Shown here: one piece after another, positions 43,258 through 52,117 of the stretch
Layout of the letters: the number at the start of each line of letters is the position of its first letter
How positions within the stretch are numbered: the stretch's first letter is position 1
Source of the DNA: an uncultured Saprospiraceae bacterium
Lineage (GTDB): Bacteria; Bacteroidota; Bacteroidia; Chitinophagales; Saprospiraceae
Length of the DNA stretch: 64,000 bases
Reading direction: 5' to 3'
NCBI GenBank assembly: GCA_937926205.1
Contig: CALEYL010000040.1
Location: 1-64,000 of the forward strand
Notes under the pieces: generated by a model
What the model was told of the DNA's origin: nothing
The model's input: only the letters and a program-made list of their open reading frames with translations
Database searches by the model: none
Position numbers and translations under genes: made by a program

Positions 43258-44979
43258 ATGAGAGCATTGAACTACACATGCCTGTTGCTTTTACTGTGTA
43301 CAATGGTAAAAGCACAGATGAAATGGGATTTTGGAGCTTGGGCCGGCGGCGCCAATTACCTGGGAGATCTGGTCGAAAACGATTATCCTGTAGCGTCTGA
43401 AACAAATCTGGCTGGCGGCATTTTCGGAAGCTATTATACCGGCTACCGCTGGTCGTTCAGAATGGGCGCTTCTTTTGGCACAATTAGCGGAAGTGATGCC
43501 AATTTTAAAAATGATCCTGTTTTTCAGGAAGCCAGAAATCTGAATTTTCGGGCACAGTTGGCCGAAGCTTCTCTTTGTCTGGTTTGGGAGCCCTGGGGGA
43601 AAAAAAGATATCCGGCAACGGGCGGGCTGCGCAGCATTGTATCGCCCTATTTATTTGCCGGCCTTGGCTGGACAAGGATAGATCGCAAAACGGACTATTC
43701 TGATGCCCCAAGAGAGGGTTTGTTTGAAGCCATACAAAAAGATGCCTCAAGCAACGCCCCCAAACAATTGATCAGTGTTCCTGTTGGCGGAGGTTTAAAA
43801 ATAGATGTGAGCAAAAAAAGCTCAATTGGGATTGAATTGGGGTTGAGAAAACCGCAATCAGACATGCTGGATGGGGTGAGCATGTCCGGCAATCCGGGTA
43901 AAGATGATTGGTATCTTTTTGGAGGCCTGAGTTTTTCCCGACGCTTTAAAAACAGGGATTACGACCGCGACGGCATTGTCGATCAGGAGGATGCCTGCCC
44001 GCGTTTGGCAGGGGTAATTTCGGCAAAAGGTTGCCCTGACATGGACGGCGACGGTATTGAGGATCTGGAGGACAGTTGCCCGCAGGAAGCCGGCCTCAGA
44101 GACCTCGGCGGTTGTCCGGATACAGATGGCGATGGTGTGGCAGACAAAGAAGATGAATGCAATGGCGAAATAGGTAGTTTGGCTACGAAAGGCTGTCCGG
44201 ATATGGATGGGGATTTGATTCCCGACAAGACAGACCGATGCCGGGAAATAGCCGGTCTGGAAGCATTACAGGGTTGTCCGGATACTGACGGTGACGGCAT
44301 TGCTGATCCGGACGACAATTGCCCGGATATTTTTGGAATCGCGCAACTAAAAGGCTGTCCTTTCGTAGACAGCGATGGCGATGGCATCAGGGATGAGGAA
44401 GACGAATGCCCAACCACTCCCGGACTGGATTCTCTTGGGGGATGTCCTTTTAAAGATGTGGATAAAGATGGTATCCCGGATGAAACCGATGCTTGCCCTG
44501 AATTGGCCGGATTGGCGGCTTTTAAGGGCTGTCCTGACCGCGACGGCGACGGGATTCCTGACCACCTGGACCGCTGTCCGGATTCACCCGGCATTGCCAA
44601 AGAGAAAGGTTGTCCGGTACTGACCCAGGAAGTAAAGAAAACACTCAGTTTAGCAGCGCGTGCGGTTCAGTTTGAAACAGCCAGTGCGGTACTTAAACCG
44701 GAGTCTCTTAAAGAATTAGATCAGGTTGTTGAGATCCTGAAAACCTATAGCCATTATACCCTGCGCATAGAAGGTCATACCGATAGCCGGGGCGCAGCAA
44801 AAGCCAATCTTGTGCTTTCTGCAAAAAGAGCAAAAGCCTGTTTTGCTTATCTAAAAGAGCAGGGGATTGACGAAAAGCGGATGAAATACAAAGGATACGG
44901 AGAAAACAAACCGATTCGCACCAATAAAACAGAAGCAGGCAGGGCTCGGAACCGCAGGGTTGAGTTTATCCTGAAGTAG
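43258..44979 (+). CDS. Outer-membrane protein: DUF6089-like barrel, eight TSP3 repeats, OmpA domain
   Basis: The 573-residue protein has a signal peptide (RALNYTCLLLLLCTMVKAQ) and a barrel-like domain (about 20-232, WDFGAWAGGANYLGDLVEN...GVSMSGNPGKDDWYLFGG). Eight thrombospondin type 3 calcium-binding repeats of about 27 residues follow (DxDGDGIxDxxDxCP), then an OmpA domain (about 465-573, LRIEGHTDSRG, RARNRRVEFIL). It probably links the outer membrane to peptidoglycan through a stiff Ca-loaded rod. The start is ATG 43258; a TTG just before is in frame. The next gene is a paralogue of its barrel domain only. Confidence 0.92.
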   Translation: MRALNYTCLLLLLCTMVKAQMKWDFGAWAGGANYLGDLVENDYPVASETNLAGGIFGSYYTGYRWSFRMGASFGTISGSDANFKNDPVFQEARNLNFRAQLAEASLCLVWEPWGKKRYPATGGLRSIVSPYLFAGLGWTRIDRKTDYSDAPREGLFEAIQKDASSNAPKQLISVPVGGGLKIDVSKKSSIGIELGLRKPQSDMLDGVSMSGNPGKDDWYLFGGLSFSRRFKNRDYDRDGIVDQEDACPRLAGVISAKGCPDMDGDGIEDLEDSCPQEAGLRDLGGCPDTDGDGVADKEDECNGEIGSLATKGCPDMDGDLIPDKTDRCREIAGLEALQGCPDTDGDGIADPDDNCPDIFGIAQLKGCPFVDSDGDGIRDEEDECPTTPGLDSLGGCPFKDVDKDGIPDETDACPELAGLAAFKGCPDRDGDGIPDHLDRCPDSPGIAKEKGCPVLTQEVKKTLSLAARAVQFETASAVLKPESLKELDQVVEILKTYSHYTLRIEGHTDSRGAAKANLVLSAKRAKACFAYLKEQGIDEKRMKYKGYGENKPIRTNKTEAGRARNRRVEFILK

Positions 44980-45008
44980 TTTGCATAATAAACTAAAATC
45001 AGCTCAAT

Positions 45009-45716
45009 ATGAACAAGTTTTTTTACATCAGCAGTTTCTGGTTTCTTTTCCTGCCAGTTTTCCTCTTTGCCCAACCCCGCTTTGAAGTCGGTGGAATGTT
45101 AGGCGTTGCCAATTATCAGGGCGACCTGGTCAAAGAAACCATTCCGCTTTTCAAAGAAGGAAATCCCAGTATTGGTATTATGGGTCGCTATGTGTTCAAT
45201 TATGCAGTAGCCGTTCGTACCAACCTGACCTATGGCAAACTAACGGGCGACGACTACAATTACGATGAAGAATTCAGAAGAAGGCGCGGCGCAAAATTCA
45301 GCTCGTCATTATTTGAAATATCTACCGTCGGCGAATGGGAGCCACTGGGCCAATGGCGCTATCTTTCAAGGGGAAGGGGCTTCAGAAAACTCATTTCACC
45401 CTATGTATTTCTGGGATTGGGATTTGCTTTTACCAACCCAAAAACAGATTTTTCCAGAGCAGATACTGATTTTGAAGACCTTGCACGCGATATTGAGCGC
45501 GATCAAAATGCCCGATACTTCAGCACACGCATAGTGACCCCGATAGGTCTCGGTATAAAAATAGACCTCTCTGAATTTTGGGTAGCCAGCGTAGAATTTG
45601 GCATGCGCTATGCCTTTACCGATTATCTGGACGGTGTCAGCGTTTCAGGTAATCCGGCCAAAAAAGACTGGTATCAGTTTTCGGGGTTAACGCTGTTTAA
45701 GCGGTTCAAAGACTAG
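45009..45716 (+). CDS. DUF6089-like outer-membrane protein, paralogue of the preceding barrel
   Basis: The 235-residue protein has a signal peptide (NKFFYISSFWFLFLPVFLFAQ) and the same barrel domain as the gene before it: EVGGMLGVANYQGDLV against WAGGANYLGDLV, and the ends DGVSVSGNPAKKDWYQFSGL against DGVSMSGNPGKDDWYLFGGL. It lacks the TSP3 rod and OmpA domain. A 29-base gap suggests one operon. The pair probably arose by tandem duplication, either losing or gaining the rod and anchor. Confidence 0.85.
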   Translation: MNKFFYISSFWFLFLPVFLFAQPRFEVGGMLGVANYQGDLVKETIPLFKEGNPSIGIMGRYVFNYAVAVRTNLTYGKLTGDDYNYDEEFRRRRGAKFSSSLFEISTVGEWEPLGQWRYLSRGRGFRKLISPYVFLGLGFAFTNPKTDFSRADTDFEDLARDIERDQNARYFSTRIVTPIGLGIKIDLSEFWVASVEFGMRYAFTDYLDGVSVSGNPAKKDWYQFSGLTLFKRFKD

Positions 45717-45737
45717 CAGATTAATGGTTTAACACCT

Positions 45738-46436
45738 CTAAATGATTCGTCCCAACAATTGATCAACGACTTTCCGCACACCGGAAGTTGCAGATTCCGG
45801 AACCACAGAAAGGTTTCCGGCGCGCTCCAGTTCAAAGTTGGTAGCTGGTTTTGGATCAATGTAGTAAATCGGGGCGTATCTTGGAGCATATCCTACCAAT
45901 CCGGCTGCGGGATAAACCTGCATGGAGGTTCCGATTATCATCACGATGTCGGCCTGTTCTGTCAATGCCGCAGCCGGATACAACATCGGAACTTCTTCGC
46001 CAAACCACACAATATTTGGCCGCAATTGACTGCCCAACTCGCAAAGGTCTCCGAGGTTGATGTCGTCTTCACGTTGGTAAATCAATCTGGGATTGCGGGT
46101 ACTTCGTGCTTCTGTCAGCTTGCCGTGTAAATGGATGATGTTGGTACTGCCGGCGCGCTCGTGCAGGTCATCTACATTTTGGGTAACAATGTGGACGTCA
46201 TAATGCTGTTCCAGTTCTACCAACGCGAAGTGGGCCGCATTGGGTGTCACTTCCTTCAACTGCCTGCGTCGCTGGTTGTAGAAATCCAGCACGAGTTCCT
46301 GATTGCGGTCCCAGCCTTCCGGACTTGCCACATCCATCACATTATGGCCTTCCCAAAGGCCGCCCGCGTCCCGGAATGTTTTGATGCCGCTTTCGGCGCT
46401 GATGCCTGCGCCGGTGAGAACGATGATTTTTTTCAT
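45738..46436 (-). CDS. cobB: Sirtuin-type NAD-dependent protein deacylase
   Basis: The 232-residue protein has the Sir2 Rossmann start VLTGAGISAESGIKTFRDAGGLW, TQNVDDLHERAGS, the catalytic His104 in IIHLHGKL, IVWFGEEVP and IIGTSMQVYPAAGL. Tyr53 and Arg56 in FYNQRRRQ match the YxxR pair of SIRT5/CobB-like enzymes that accept succinyl- or malonyl-lysine. The small domain has only one Cys (Cys132) instead of the four zinc ligands, a state seen in a Bacteroidota subgroup. Probably cytosolic. It is followed by nnr on the same strand's upstream side, 33 bases apart. Confidence 0.93.
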   Translation of the reverse strand: MKKIIVLTGAGISAESGIKTFRDAGGLWEGHNVMDVASPEGWDRNQELVLDFYNQRRRQLKEVTPNAAHFALVELEQHYDVHIVTQNVDDLHERAGSTNIIHLHGKLTEARSTRNPRLIYQREDDINLGDLCELGSQLRPNIVWFGEEVPMLYPAAALTEQADIVMIIGTSMQVYPAAGLVGYAPRYAPIYYIDPKPATNFELERAGNLSVVPESATSGVRKVVDQLLGRII

Positions 46437-46469
46437 GGGGTAAAAATAAGGAAATGGAGAAAATAATTA

Positions 46470-47972
46470 TCAAATCTGCTTAAACCCCTCCCCCATCCAT
46501 TTCACCAAATCACCCGCTACAAGCGCTTCCTGGCCCATTGCCTGCGCTGCCAAATCCCCTGCCAACCCGTGCAAATAAACACCCAGAAGCGCCGTTTCCA
46601 ATGGCGAATACCCCTGCGCCAGCAATCCGGTCAGGATGCCGGTCAGCACGTCCCCGCTGCCACCAGTCGCCATGCCGGGGTTGCCTGTGCTGTTGAAATA
46701 GCAAACGCCTCCAGGCGTAGCAATGCAGGAATGAGCGCCTTTCAGCAGGATATAGACGTTTAGTTCTTCAGCTTTGCGGCGCTGAAGGGCATTCCGCTCG
46801 AAATCATTTTCCGCTTTTCCAAACAAGCGTTCAAATTCCTTCGGATGGGGCGTCAGGATGCTGTTTGACGGAATTTTCGAAAGCCAATCCGGGTGTTCAG
46901 ACAGGATATTTAAGGCATCGGCATCCAGCACCATGGGTTTGTCAACAGCTTCCAGCAACTGTAACAGAGCCGTTGCCGTTTCGCCCTGCTGATCAAGGCC
47001 GCAGCCGATGCCAATAGCCTGGTAAGATTCAGGCCATTCGGGTGGCTTGGAGAAGAAATACTGGTTCCAGTCAGGACTTACCATCGCTTCGGGAACAGTA
47101 GCCTGTAAAACCTCATAGGCGCAACGCGGCACATGCACGGTAAGTAAACCTACCCCGCTTCGGAGGCATGCTCTAGAAGCCAGAATAGCGGCGCCGGCTT
47201 TGCCAAAACTGCCAACAATCAGGAGGACATGGCCAAAGCGGCCTTTGTGGTCAAATTTTTTCCGCCTGCGAAAAAAGGTGCGGATCAGCTCAAGATCGAT
47301 GTAATGGTTGGAAGCCTCCATATTTTCCCGAAAACCAGGATGCAACCCAATAGATTTTGCCGACCACTCCCCTACCCGTTCTGCATTTTCCGGAAACAGG
47401 AAGGCCGGTTTTGGCGTTTCAAAACTCAGGGTAAAATGCGCATGGATACTGGTACTGCTTGTGTGCCGATCTGCAAACAAACCAGAAGGCAGATCTATTG
47501 AAACAATGGTTTTGGCAGCGGCATTCAGATACGTGATCAGTCGTTCAGGGTCTCCCTGCACAGGGCGATTCAGGCCCGAACCAAACAAGGCATCCACAAC
47601 CACGGCATTATCAGCCAAGGGGGGCAGGGCATCCTTGCTTTGTAATTCAACAATTTGCAATTCTTTCAATCGTGGCAAACGCTCCAGGTTGGTCCTGAAA
47701 TCGGCAGAGGTATTCCCGTCTGTGTAACACAGATATACAGTCACCGCGTAAAAACGCTGTTGCAACAGCCGGGCTACGGCCAGACCGTCACCACCATTAT
47801 TTCCCGGGCCACAAAAAATGTGAACCGGACGATCCTGATCCGGGAAAAGTTCCAGAAACCAGTGAACGAAAACAAGCGAAGCCCGCTCCATCAAGTCAAT
47901 TGAGGCAATTGGTTCGTGAGCGATGGTGTAGGTATCCCAGTCGCGTATTTGTTGAGAGTTAGGAATAATCAT
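46470..47972 (-). CDS. nnr: Bifunctional NAD(P)HX epimerase / dehydratase
   Basis: The 500-residue protein fuses two repair enzymes. The N-terminal YjeF-N epimerase (about 1-215) shows IPNSQQIRDWD, ERASLVFVHWF and CGPGNNGGDGLAVARLL. The C-terminal ribokinase-like dehydratase (about 225-500) shows GHVLLIVGSFGKAGAAILASRACLRSG, LDADALNIL, TPHPKEFERLFG and ATGGSGDVLTGILTGLLAQG. Together they restore hydrated NAD(P)H. Fusion order and size are those of E. coli YjeF/Nnr. The next gene upstream of it is the toxin gene, 15 bases away but likely a separate unit. Confidence 0.95.
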   Translation of the reverse strand: MIIPNSQQIRDWDTYTIAHEPIASIDLMERASLVFVHWFLELFPDQDRPVHIFCGPGNNGGDGLAVARLLQQRFYAVTVYLCYTDGNTSADFRTNLERLPRLKELQIVELQSKDALPPLADNAVVVDALFGSGLNRPVQGDPERLITYLNAAAKTIVSIDLPSGLFADRHTSSTSIHAHFTLSFETPKPAFLFPENAERVGEWSAKSIGLHPGFRENMEASNHYIDLELIRTFFRRRKKFDHKGRFGHVLLIVGSFGKAGAAILASRACLRSGVGLLTVHVPRCAYEVLQATVPEAMVSPDWNQYFFSKPPEWPESYQAIGIGCGLDQQGETATALLQLLEAVDKPMVLDADALNILSEHPDWLSKIPSNSILTPHPKEFERLFGKAENDFERNALQRRKAEELNVYILLKGAHSCIATPGGVCYFNSTGNPGMATGGSGDVLTGILTGLLAQGYSPLETALLGVYLHGLAGDLAAQAMGQEALVAGDLVKWMGEGFKQI

Positions 47973-47987
47973 AGTGATTGGCTACGT

Positions 47988-48251
47988 TCAATCATCATAA
48001 TGTCCACGAAGTGAATGTACTATGACAAAGGCATCTGTGATTTCATAAATCATTCTATGCTGATCTGTTATCCGGCGTGACCAGAGACCGCTCTTATCTG
48101 CTTTCAACGGCTCAGGTTTACCAGTGCCTTCAAATGGGTTTCGACGACATTCTTCAAACAATCGGATACATTTTACCAGAATTTTCCGGTCATTAGTTGC
48201 CCAAAATTTGCAATCGTCAATGGCTTTATCTCGTAACTCAAGACGCAGCAT
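47988..48251 (-). CDS. Txe/YoeB-family mRNA-cleaving toxin
   Basis: The 87-residue protein has the RelE-fold pattern of YoeB/Txe: LRDKAIDDCKFWATNDRKILVKCIRLFEECRRNPFEGTGKPEPLK, then GLWSRRITDQHRMIYEI and the C-terminal HSLRGHYDD, in which the His-Tyr pair is the family's catalytic end. Such toxins cut mRNA in the ribosomal A site. It overlaps its upstream partner by 14 bases. ATG 48251. Confidence 0.92.
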   Translation of the reverse strand: MLRLELRDKAIDDCKFWATNDRKILVKCIRLFEECRRNPFEGTGKPEPLKADKSGLWSRRITDQHRMIYEITDAFVIVHSLRGHYDD

Positions 48252-48543
48252 CCGGATTCGGAATTTTATGAGCCTCTAAAACAGCATGAACATCGAAATT
48301 TTCATCCTGTTCTATTTTGTCAGCAAGGTCATTAAAGTCAAAACCAGCTTCAAACCGGACAATATAGGGAGAAGTACGATTTTCCTCCATTACTAAATCT
48401 AAGCCACTTAGTTCAGCATCATCCTCTTTTTCAACCACGACTGAAATGCGTACGTCTCCATTTTTGAAAAATGCTTTAATGGTATTGATGAGACGTTCGT
48501 CTAACTCTTTTACTTTTACCTTTTCAATCGTGAGCACAGCCAT
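48238..48543 (-). CDS. Probable antitoxin of the YoeB-type toxin, unusual family
   Basis: The 101-residue acidic protein immediately precedes and overlaps the toxin, which is the antitoxin position. The N-terminal part (VLTIEKVKVKELDERLINTIKAFFKNGDVRISVVVEKED) could form a strand-helix-strand. The C-terminal part (FDFNDLADKIEQDENFDVHAVLEAHKIPNPD) is acidic and helical, as expected for a toxin wrap. It shows none of the Phd/YefM start (MxxxxxSEAR) that usually accompanies YoeB. A -7 element lies 16 bases upstream. Confidence 0.7.
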   Translation of the reverse strand: MAVLTIEKVKVKELDERLINTIKAFFKNGDVRISVVVEKEDDAELSGLDLVMEENRTSPYIVRFEAGFDFNDLADKIEQDENFDVHAVLEAHKIPNPDAAS

Positions 48544-48558
48544 GGCAGATTTTTTTTA

Positions 48559-48566
48559 CAAAGATA
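48559..48566 (-). promoter_or_regulatory. Putative -7 promoter element for the toxin-antitoxin pair
   Basis: TATCTTTG on the minus strand matches TAnnTTTG, 16 bases before the antitoxin ATG. No inverted operator repeat was obvious around it. Confidence 0.55.
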
Positions 48567-48615
48567 CATCCCTAAGCTCTTAAAATCCACTATTCCTTTT
48601 CAGCCTATATTTCCT

Positions 48616-48623
48616 TACTTTTG
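48616..48623 (+). promoter_or_regulatory. Putative -7 promoter element for tex
   Basis: TACTTTTG matches TAnnTTTG, giving a leader of about 135 bases before tex. The leader has long T-tracts at 48627-48637 and 48644-48652. Confidence 0.45.
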
Positions 48624-48763
48624 CACTTCTTTTTTTTGATAGCATTTTTTTTACCACATCCATCGCACAGAAAAAATTGTCTGTGTGGAATATGTGAATA
48701 CGGCTACTGTGAGCTATCCCGCTGCATGGGAAAAGTTGTGGCAAAAAATTATAAAACCATCGT

Positions 48764-50896
48764 ATGACCTCCCAACACATTCACCTGATTGCCAACACAC
48801 TCAATCTCAAAACCAAAGGCATTGAAAATACCGTGGCCTTGTTTCAGGACGGCGCTACCATCCCTTTCATTGCCCGATACCGGAAGGAAGCTACGGGTTC
48901 CTTAGATGAGGTCGAAATTGCGGCCATCCACCGGGAAATGAAAAAACTGGAGGAGCTGGAAAAGCGACGCGAAACCGTGCTGAAATCCATCGAAGAACAG
49001 GGGAAAATGACGGATGAGTTGCGTCGCCGCATCGAGGGCACCTATGACCCGGTAGAGCTGGAAGACATTTACCTCCCCTACAAACCCAAGCGCAAAACGA
49101 AAGCCAGCATGGCCCGGGAGAAAGGCCTGGAGCCGCTGGCTCAGGTCATTTTTGCTCAACAGCGCAACGAGGTCGACACTTTGGCGAAAGCCTATCTGAA
49201 TGAACAGGTTCCCAGTGTGGAAGAGGCCTTGCAAGGCGCCCGGGACATCATTGCGGAATGGGTCAACGAGGACGAAAAAAGCCGCTCCAGAATGCGTTTT
49301 GTTTTTGAAAAAGACGCCGTTGTGCGTTCAAAAGTCGCCAGAGGCAAAGAAGAAGAAGCTGCTAAATTTCGCGATTATTTTGATTTTGAAGAGTCGCTGA
49401 AAAAATGTCCATCGCACCGATTGCTGGCCATTCGCCGGGGTGAGGAAGAAGGTTTTCTCAGAGTAGTCATCGCGCCTGCCGACGAAGAAGCAGCCATCGC
49501 CAGACTCGAACAATTGCATGTTCACAGCTACGGCCGTGCAGCTGCTGAAGTGAAGACAGCCATTCGAGACAGCTATGAACGCTTGCTGGCGCCTTCCATC
49601 GAAACGGAATTCAGGAACAAATCGAAAGAAAAAGCAGATAAGGAGGCCATAGAGGTATTTGCGCAAAACCTGCGGCAATTGCTGTTGGCGCCCCCGCTTG
49701 GCGAGCGGCGGGTGATGGGCATTGACCCGGGGTTCAGAACCGGCTGCAAAGTAATTTGCCTTGACGCTTCCGGTAATTTCCTTTACAATACAACAATTTA
49801 CCCGCATCCGCCCCAGTCAGACACCACCACAGCAATCAAAAATCTCCAGCACCTCGCCGATCGCTTTCAAATAGAAGCCATAGCAGTCGGCAATGGAACT
49901 GCGGGGCGGGAAACCCTGTCTCTGTGTCAGGGCATTGGGTTTAGCCGGCCCGTAGAAGTTTTTATGGTGAACGAAGCAGGGGCTTCCATTTATTCTGCCT
50001 CGGAAGTGGCCCGGGAAGAGTTTCCAGACGAAGACCTTACAGTTCGTGGCGCCATTTCCATTGGCAGGCGCTTGTCTGACCCCCTGGCAGAACTGGTTAA
50101 AATTGACCCAAAGTCCATTGGTGTTGGGCAATACCAGCACGACGTCAATCAGAGCCTGCTCAAAGAGATGCTCGACCAGGTCGTTGAAAGTTGTGTCAAC
50201 GCTGTAGGTATCAACCTGAATACGGCGAGCAAGCATTTACTGACCTATGTTTCCGGATTGGGGCCGTCATTGGCGCAAAACATCATTCAGTATCGCAAGG
50301 AAAACGGGGCGTTCACATCCCGTTCTGAGTTGAAGAAAGTACCAAGGCTTGGCGAGAAGGCTTTCGAACAGAGCGCCGGTTTTCTCCGCATTCGCGAAGC
50401 CAAAAATCCGCTCGACAACACCGCTGTTCACCCGGAAAGTTACCCCATCGTTACCCAGATGGCGAAAGATTTAAAATGCACGGTTGCAGACCTCATCCGG
50501 GATGCAAACCTGCGGAGCCAAATTGACCTGAGCCGCTATGTTTCCGCCACCGTTGGGCTGCCAACCCTTCAGGATATTTTGCGTGAAATGGAAAAACCCG
50601 GTCTGGATCCCCGTGGCGAGGCCAAAGCCTTTTACTTTGCGGAAAATGTAAAAACCATTGACGACCTCTATGTCGGCATGATCCTTCCCGGCATCGTCAC
50701 CAATGTTACCAAGTTTGGTGCTTTCGTCGATATCGGTGTTAAAGAAACCGGCCTGGTGCATGTTTCTCAAATGGCCAACCGCTTCATCAAAGACCCCGCT
50801 GAAGTTGTGACTGTCCAACAGGAAGTTACGGTAAAGGTCATGGAAATTGATGTTCCGAGAAAACGCATCGCCCTGTCTATGAAGGATGCAGGGTGA
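48764..50896 (+). CDS. tex: Transcription accessory protein Tex
   Basis: The 710-residue protein has the Tex layout. A helical N-terminal domain (IPFIARYRKEATGSLDEVEI) is followed by a YqgF/RNase-H-like domain (about 315-445, VMGIDPGFRTGCKVICLD, AIAVGNGTAGRETLSL). Helix-hairpin-helix repeats (LGPSLAQNIIQYRKENGAF) and a C-terminal S1 RNA-binding domain (about 640-708, GMILPGIVTNVTKFGAFVDIGVKETGLVHVSQM) complete it. Tex binds RNA and affects transcription of stress and virulence genes. Slightly shorter than E. coli YhgF (773). Divergent from the toxin-antitoxin unit. Confidence 0.96.
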   Translation: MTSQHIHLIANTLNLKTKGIENTVALFQDGATIPFIARYRKEATGSLDEVEIAAIHREMKKLEELEKRRETVLKSIEEQGKMTDELRRRIEGTYDPVELEDIYLPYKPKRKTKASMAREKGLEPLAQVIFAQQRNEVDTLAKAYLNEQVPSVEEALQGARDIIAEWVNEDEKSRSRMRFVFEKDAVVRSKVARGKEEEAAKFRDYFDFEESLKKCPSHRLLAIRRGEEEGFLRVVIAPADEEAAIARLEQLHVHSYGRAAAEVKTAIRDSYERLLAPSIETEFRNKSKEKADKEAIEVFAQNLRQLLLAPPLGERRVMGIDPGFRTGCKVICLDASGNFLYNTTIYPHPPQSDTTTAIKNLQHLADRFQIEAIAVGNGTAGRETLSLCQGIGFSRPVEVFMVNEAGASIYSASEVAREEFPDEDLTVRGAISIGRRLSDPLAELVKIDPKSIGVGQYQHDVNQSLLKEMLDQVVESCVNAVGINLNTASKHLLTYVSGLGPSLAQNIIQYRKENGAFTSRSELKKVPRLGEKAFEQSAGFLRIREAKNPLDNTAVHPESYPIVTQMAKDLKCTVADLIRDANLRSQIDLSRYVSATVGLPTLQDILREMEKPGLDPRGEAKAFYFAENVKTIDDLYVGMILPGIVTNVTKFGAFVDIGVKETGLVHVSQMANRFIKDPAEVVTVQQEVTVKVMEIDVPRKRIALSMKDAG

Positions 50897-50904
50897 TTAA
50901 AGGG

Positions 50905-51000
50905 TAAAATAGCAAATTGGGTATTGCAAATGATTATTATTTGAGTTCGCCAATTTACTATTTTGCCTATTTGCCTCTTGCATATTTGCCAATTTACATC
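50905..51000. repeat. Sloppy 8-9-base repeat array between tex and a hydrolase
   Basis: The right side repeats CTATTTTG, CCTATTTG, CCTCTTG, CATATTTG, CCAATTTA. The left side (AAATAGCAAATTGG, TTGCAAATG) is largely complementary, so the spacer between two convergent genes can fold back. It resembles the heptad arrays but the period is looser. Confidence 0.6.
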
Positions 51001-51003
51001 TTC

Positions 51004-52020
51004 CTAAAACTTCCCCGCATCTACGTCTTTCAAAAACTGAATCACGCCTTGCATGAATACCTCCTGGTCATCCCACATGCAGAGGTGGCTGCCGTTTGGG
51101 CAGTACAGAGAACGGCCTTTAGGAGCCATTTTACTCATTTCTTCCATGTCAGCAGGATTCATCGTGTCGTATTTAGCGCCAACCATCAGTGCGGGGATTT
51201 TGATGTTTTTGATGTCGTTCCAGCGATCCCAGTGCAAAAGACGGCCGCCTACTTTGAATTCACTGGGGCCTTGCATCATGACGTATACTTCCTGATTCAC
51301 GTGTTTGAAACTGCGGTTTACAGGATCAGGCCATTCAGGTAAGCGACAGATGTGTTTGTTGTAATACTCTTTTACAACCAAATCGGTATAAACCGGATTA
51401 AAAAAATCGCCGGCTTCTTCAAATTTCGATAAAGTGTCCAGCAGCGAAGGACGCATCTGGCTGCGGAGCACTTTGTTGTATTCCGCATACCTGGGGATGC
51501 TGGCTGTCATGTTGGCCACAACGACGCCTTTCATGTTGTCCTGATATTTCAAAGCATACTCCATTGCGAGGATTCCTCCCCAGGAATTGCCTAAAATATA
51601 AAAATTGTCCTTATTCAGTCCAAGGGCTTTTCTAACCTGTTCCACCTCTTCCACAAAGTGGTCGATGGTCCATAAACTGCTGTCTTTGGGTTGATCTGAA
51701 TAGTATGACCCCAGTTGGTCGTATTCATAAAATTCGATGCCCGCCTGAGGGAAAAAACTTTCAAAACATTCCATGTACTCGTGCGTCATGGCAGGACCGC
51801 CATGCAACAGCAGTACTTTTATGGGTGAATTGCCAAATCTTTTGGTCCAAACCTTGTATTTTCCGTCTATGGTAACCATTTGAATGCCCGCTGACTGGTA
51901 ACTTCCCGGTGTCTTGAAATCGAGGTAGTCACAAGCTTCGTTGTCTGATGCGTCCATTTGTTTGTTACCCGTGCAGCCAGCCAATGCCAGGCAGATCATG
52001 AAAAAAAAGAAGTGCTTCAT
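51004..52020 (-). CDS. Alpha/beta-hydrolase lipoprotein (proline-iminopeptidase-like)
   Basis: The 338-residue protein has a lipoprotein signal (KHFFFFMICLALAGC, lipidated Cys16). The alpha/beta-hydrolase core follows: VLLHGGPAMTHEYMECF, the nucleophile elbow GNSWGGILAMEYAL, and GAKYDTMNPADMEEM with the late Asp. The final His lies in NGSHLCMWDDQEVF. The HGGPG-like oxyanion loop and the DQLGSYYSDQP block are those of S33 proline-specific peptidases. As a lipoprotein it would act on short peptides at the periplasmic or outer face. Confidence 0.9.
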   Translation of the reverse strand: MKHFFFFMICLALAGCTGNKQMDASDNEACDYLDFKTPGSYQSAGIQMVTIDGKYKVWTKRFGNSPIKVLLLHGGPAMTHEYMECFESFFPQAGIEFYEYDQLGSYYSDQPKDSSLWTIDHFVEEVEQVRKALGLNKDNFYILGNSWGGILAMEYALKYQDNMKGVVVANMTASIPRYAEYNKVLRSQMRPSLLDTLSKFEEAGDFFNPVYTDLVVKEYYNKHICRLPEWPDPVNRSFKHVNQEVYVMMQGPSEFKVGGRLLHWDRWNDIKNIKIPALMVGAKYDTMNPADMEEMSKMAPKGRSLYCPNGSHLCMWDDQEVFMQGVIQFLKDVDAGKF

Positions 52021-52075
52021 GGCAAAAAGTTAAAGATGTAGCATTGATTTTTCAATTTTGTCCCGGGCCAAAATG

Positions 52076-52113
52076 GCATGAGTCACCCGGAAGTTTCCAC
52101 AGGTGACTCATGC
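52076..52113. terminator. Perfect 12-base hairpin upstream of the hydrolase gene
   Basis: GCATGAGTCACC (52076-52087) pairs with GGTGACTCATGC (52102-52113) across 14 bases. It lies downstream of susD (minus strand) and about 56 bases before the hydrolase start. It could stop susCD read-through or be an operator; there is no long T-run. Confidence 0.5.
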
Positions 52114-52117
52114 ACAA

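Noticed and set aside
43983..44600. 205-codon open frame on the minus strand across the TSP3 repeats
   Set aside because: It is antisense to the DxDGDG repeats and owes its length to their base composition; the Ser/Pro/Gly-rich translation matches no family.
48580..48780. 66-codon minus-strand frame upstream of tex
   Set aside because: It covers the tex promoter and start codon on the opposite strand and shows no domain or ribosome-binding support.
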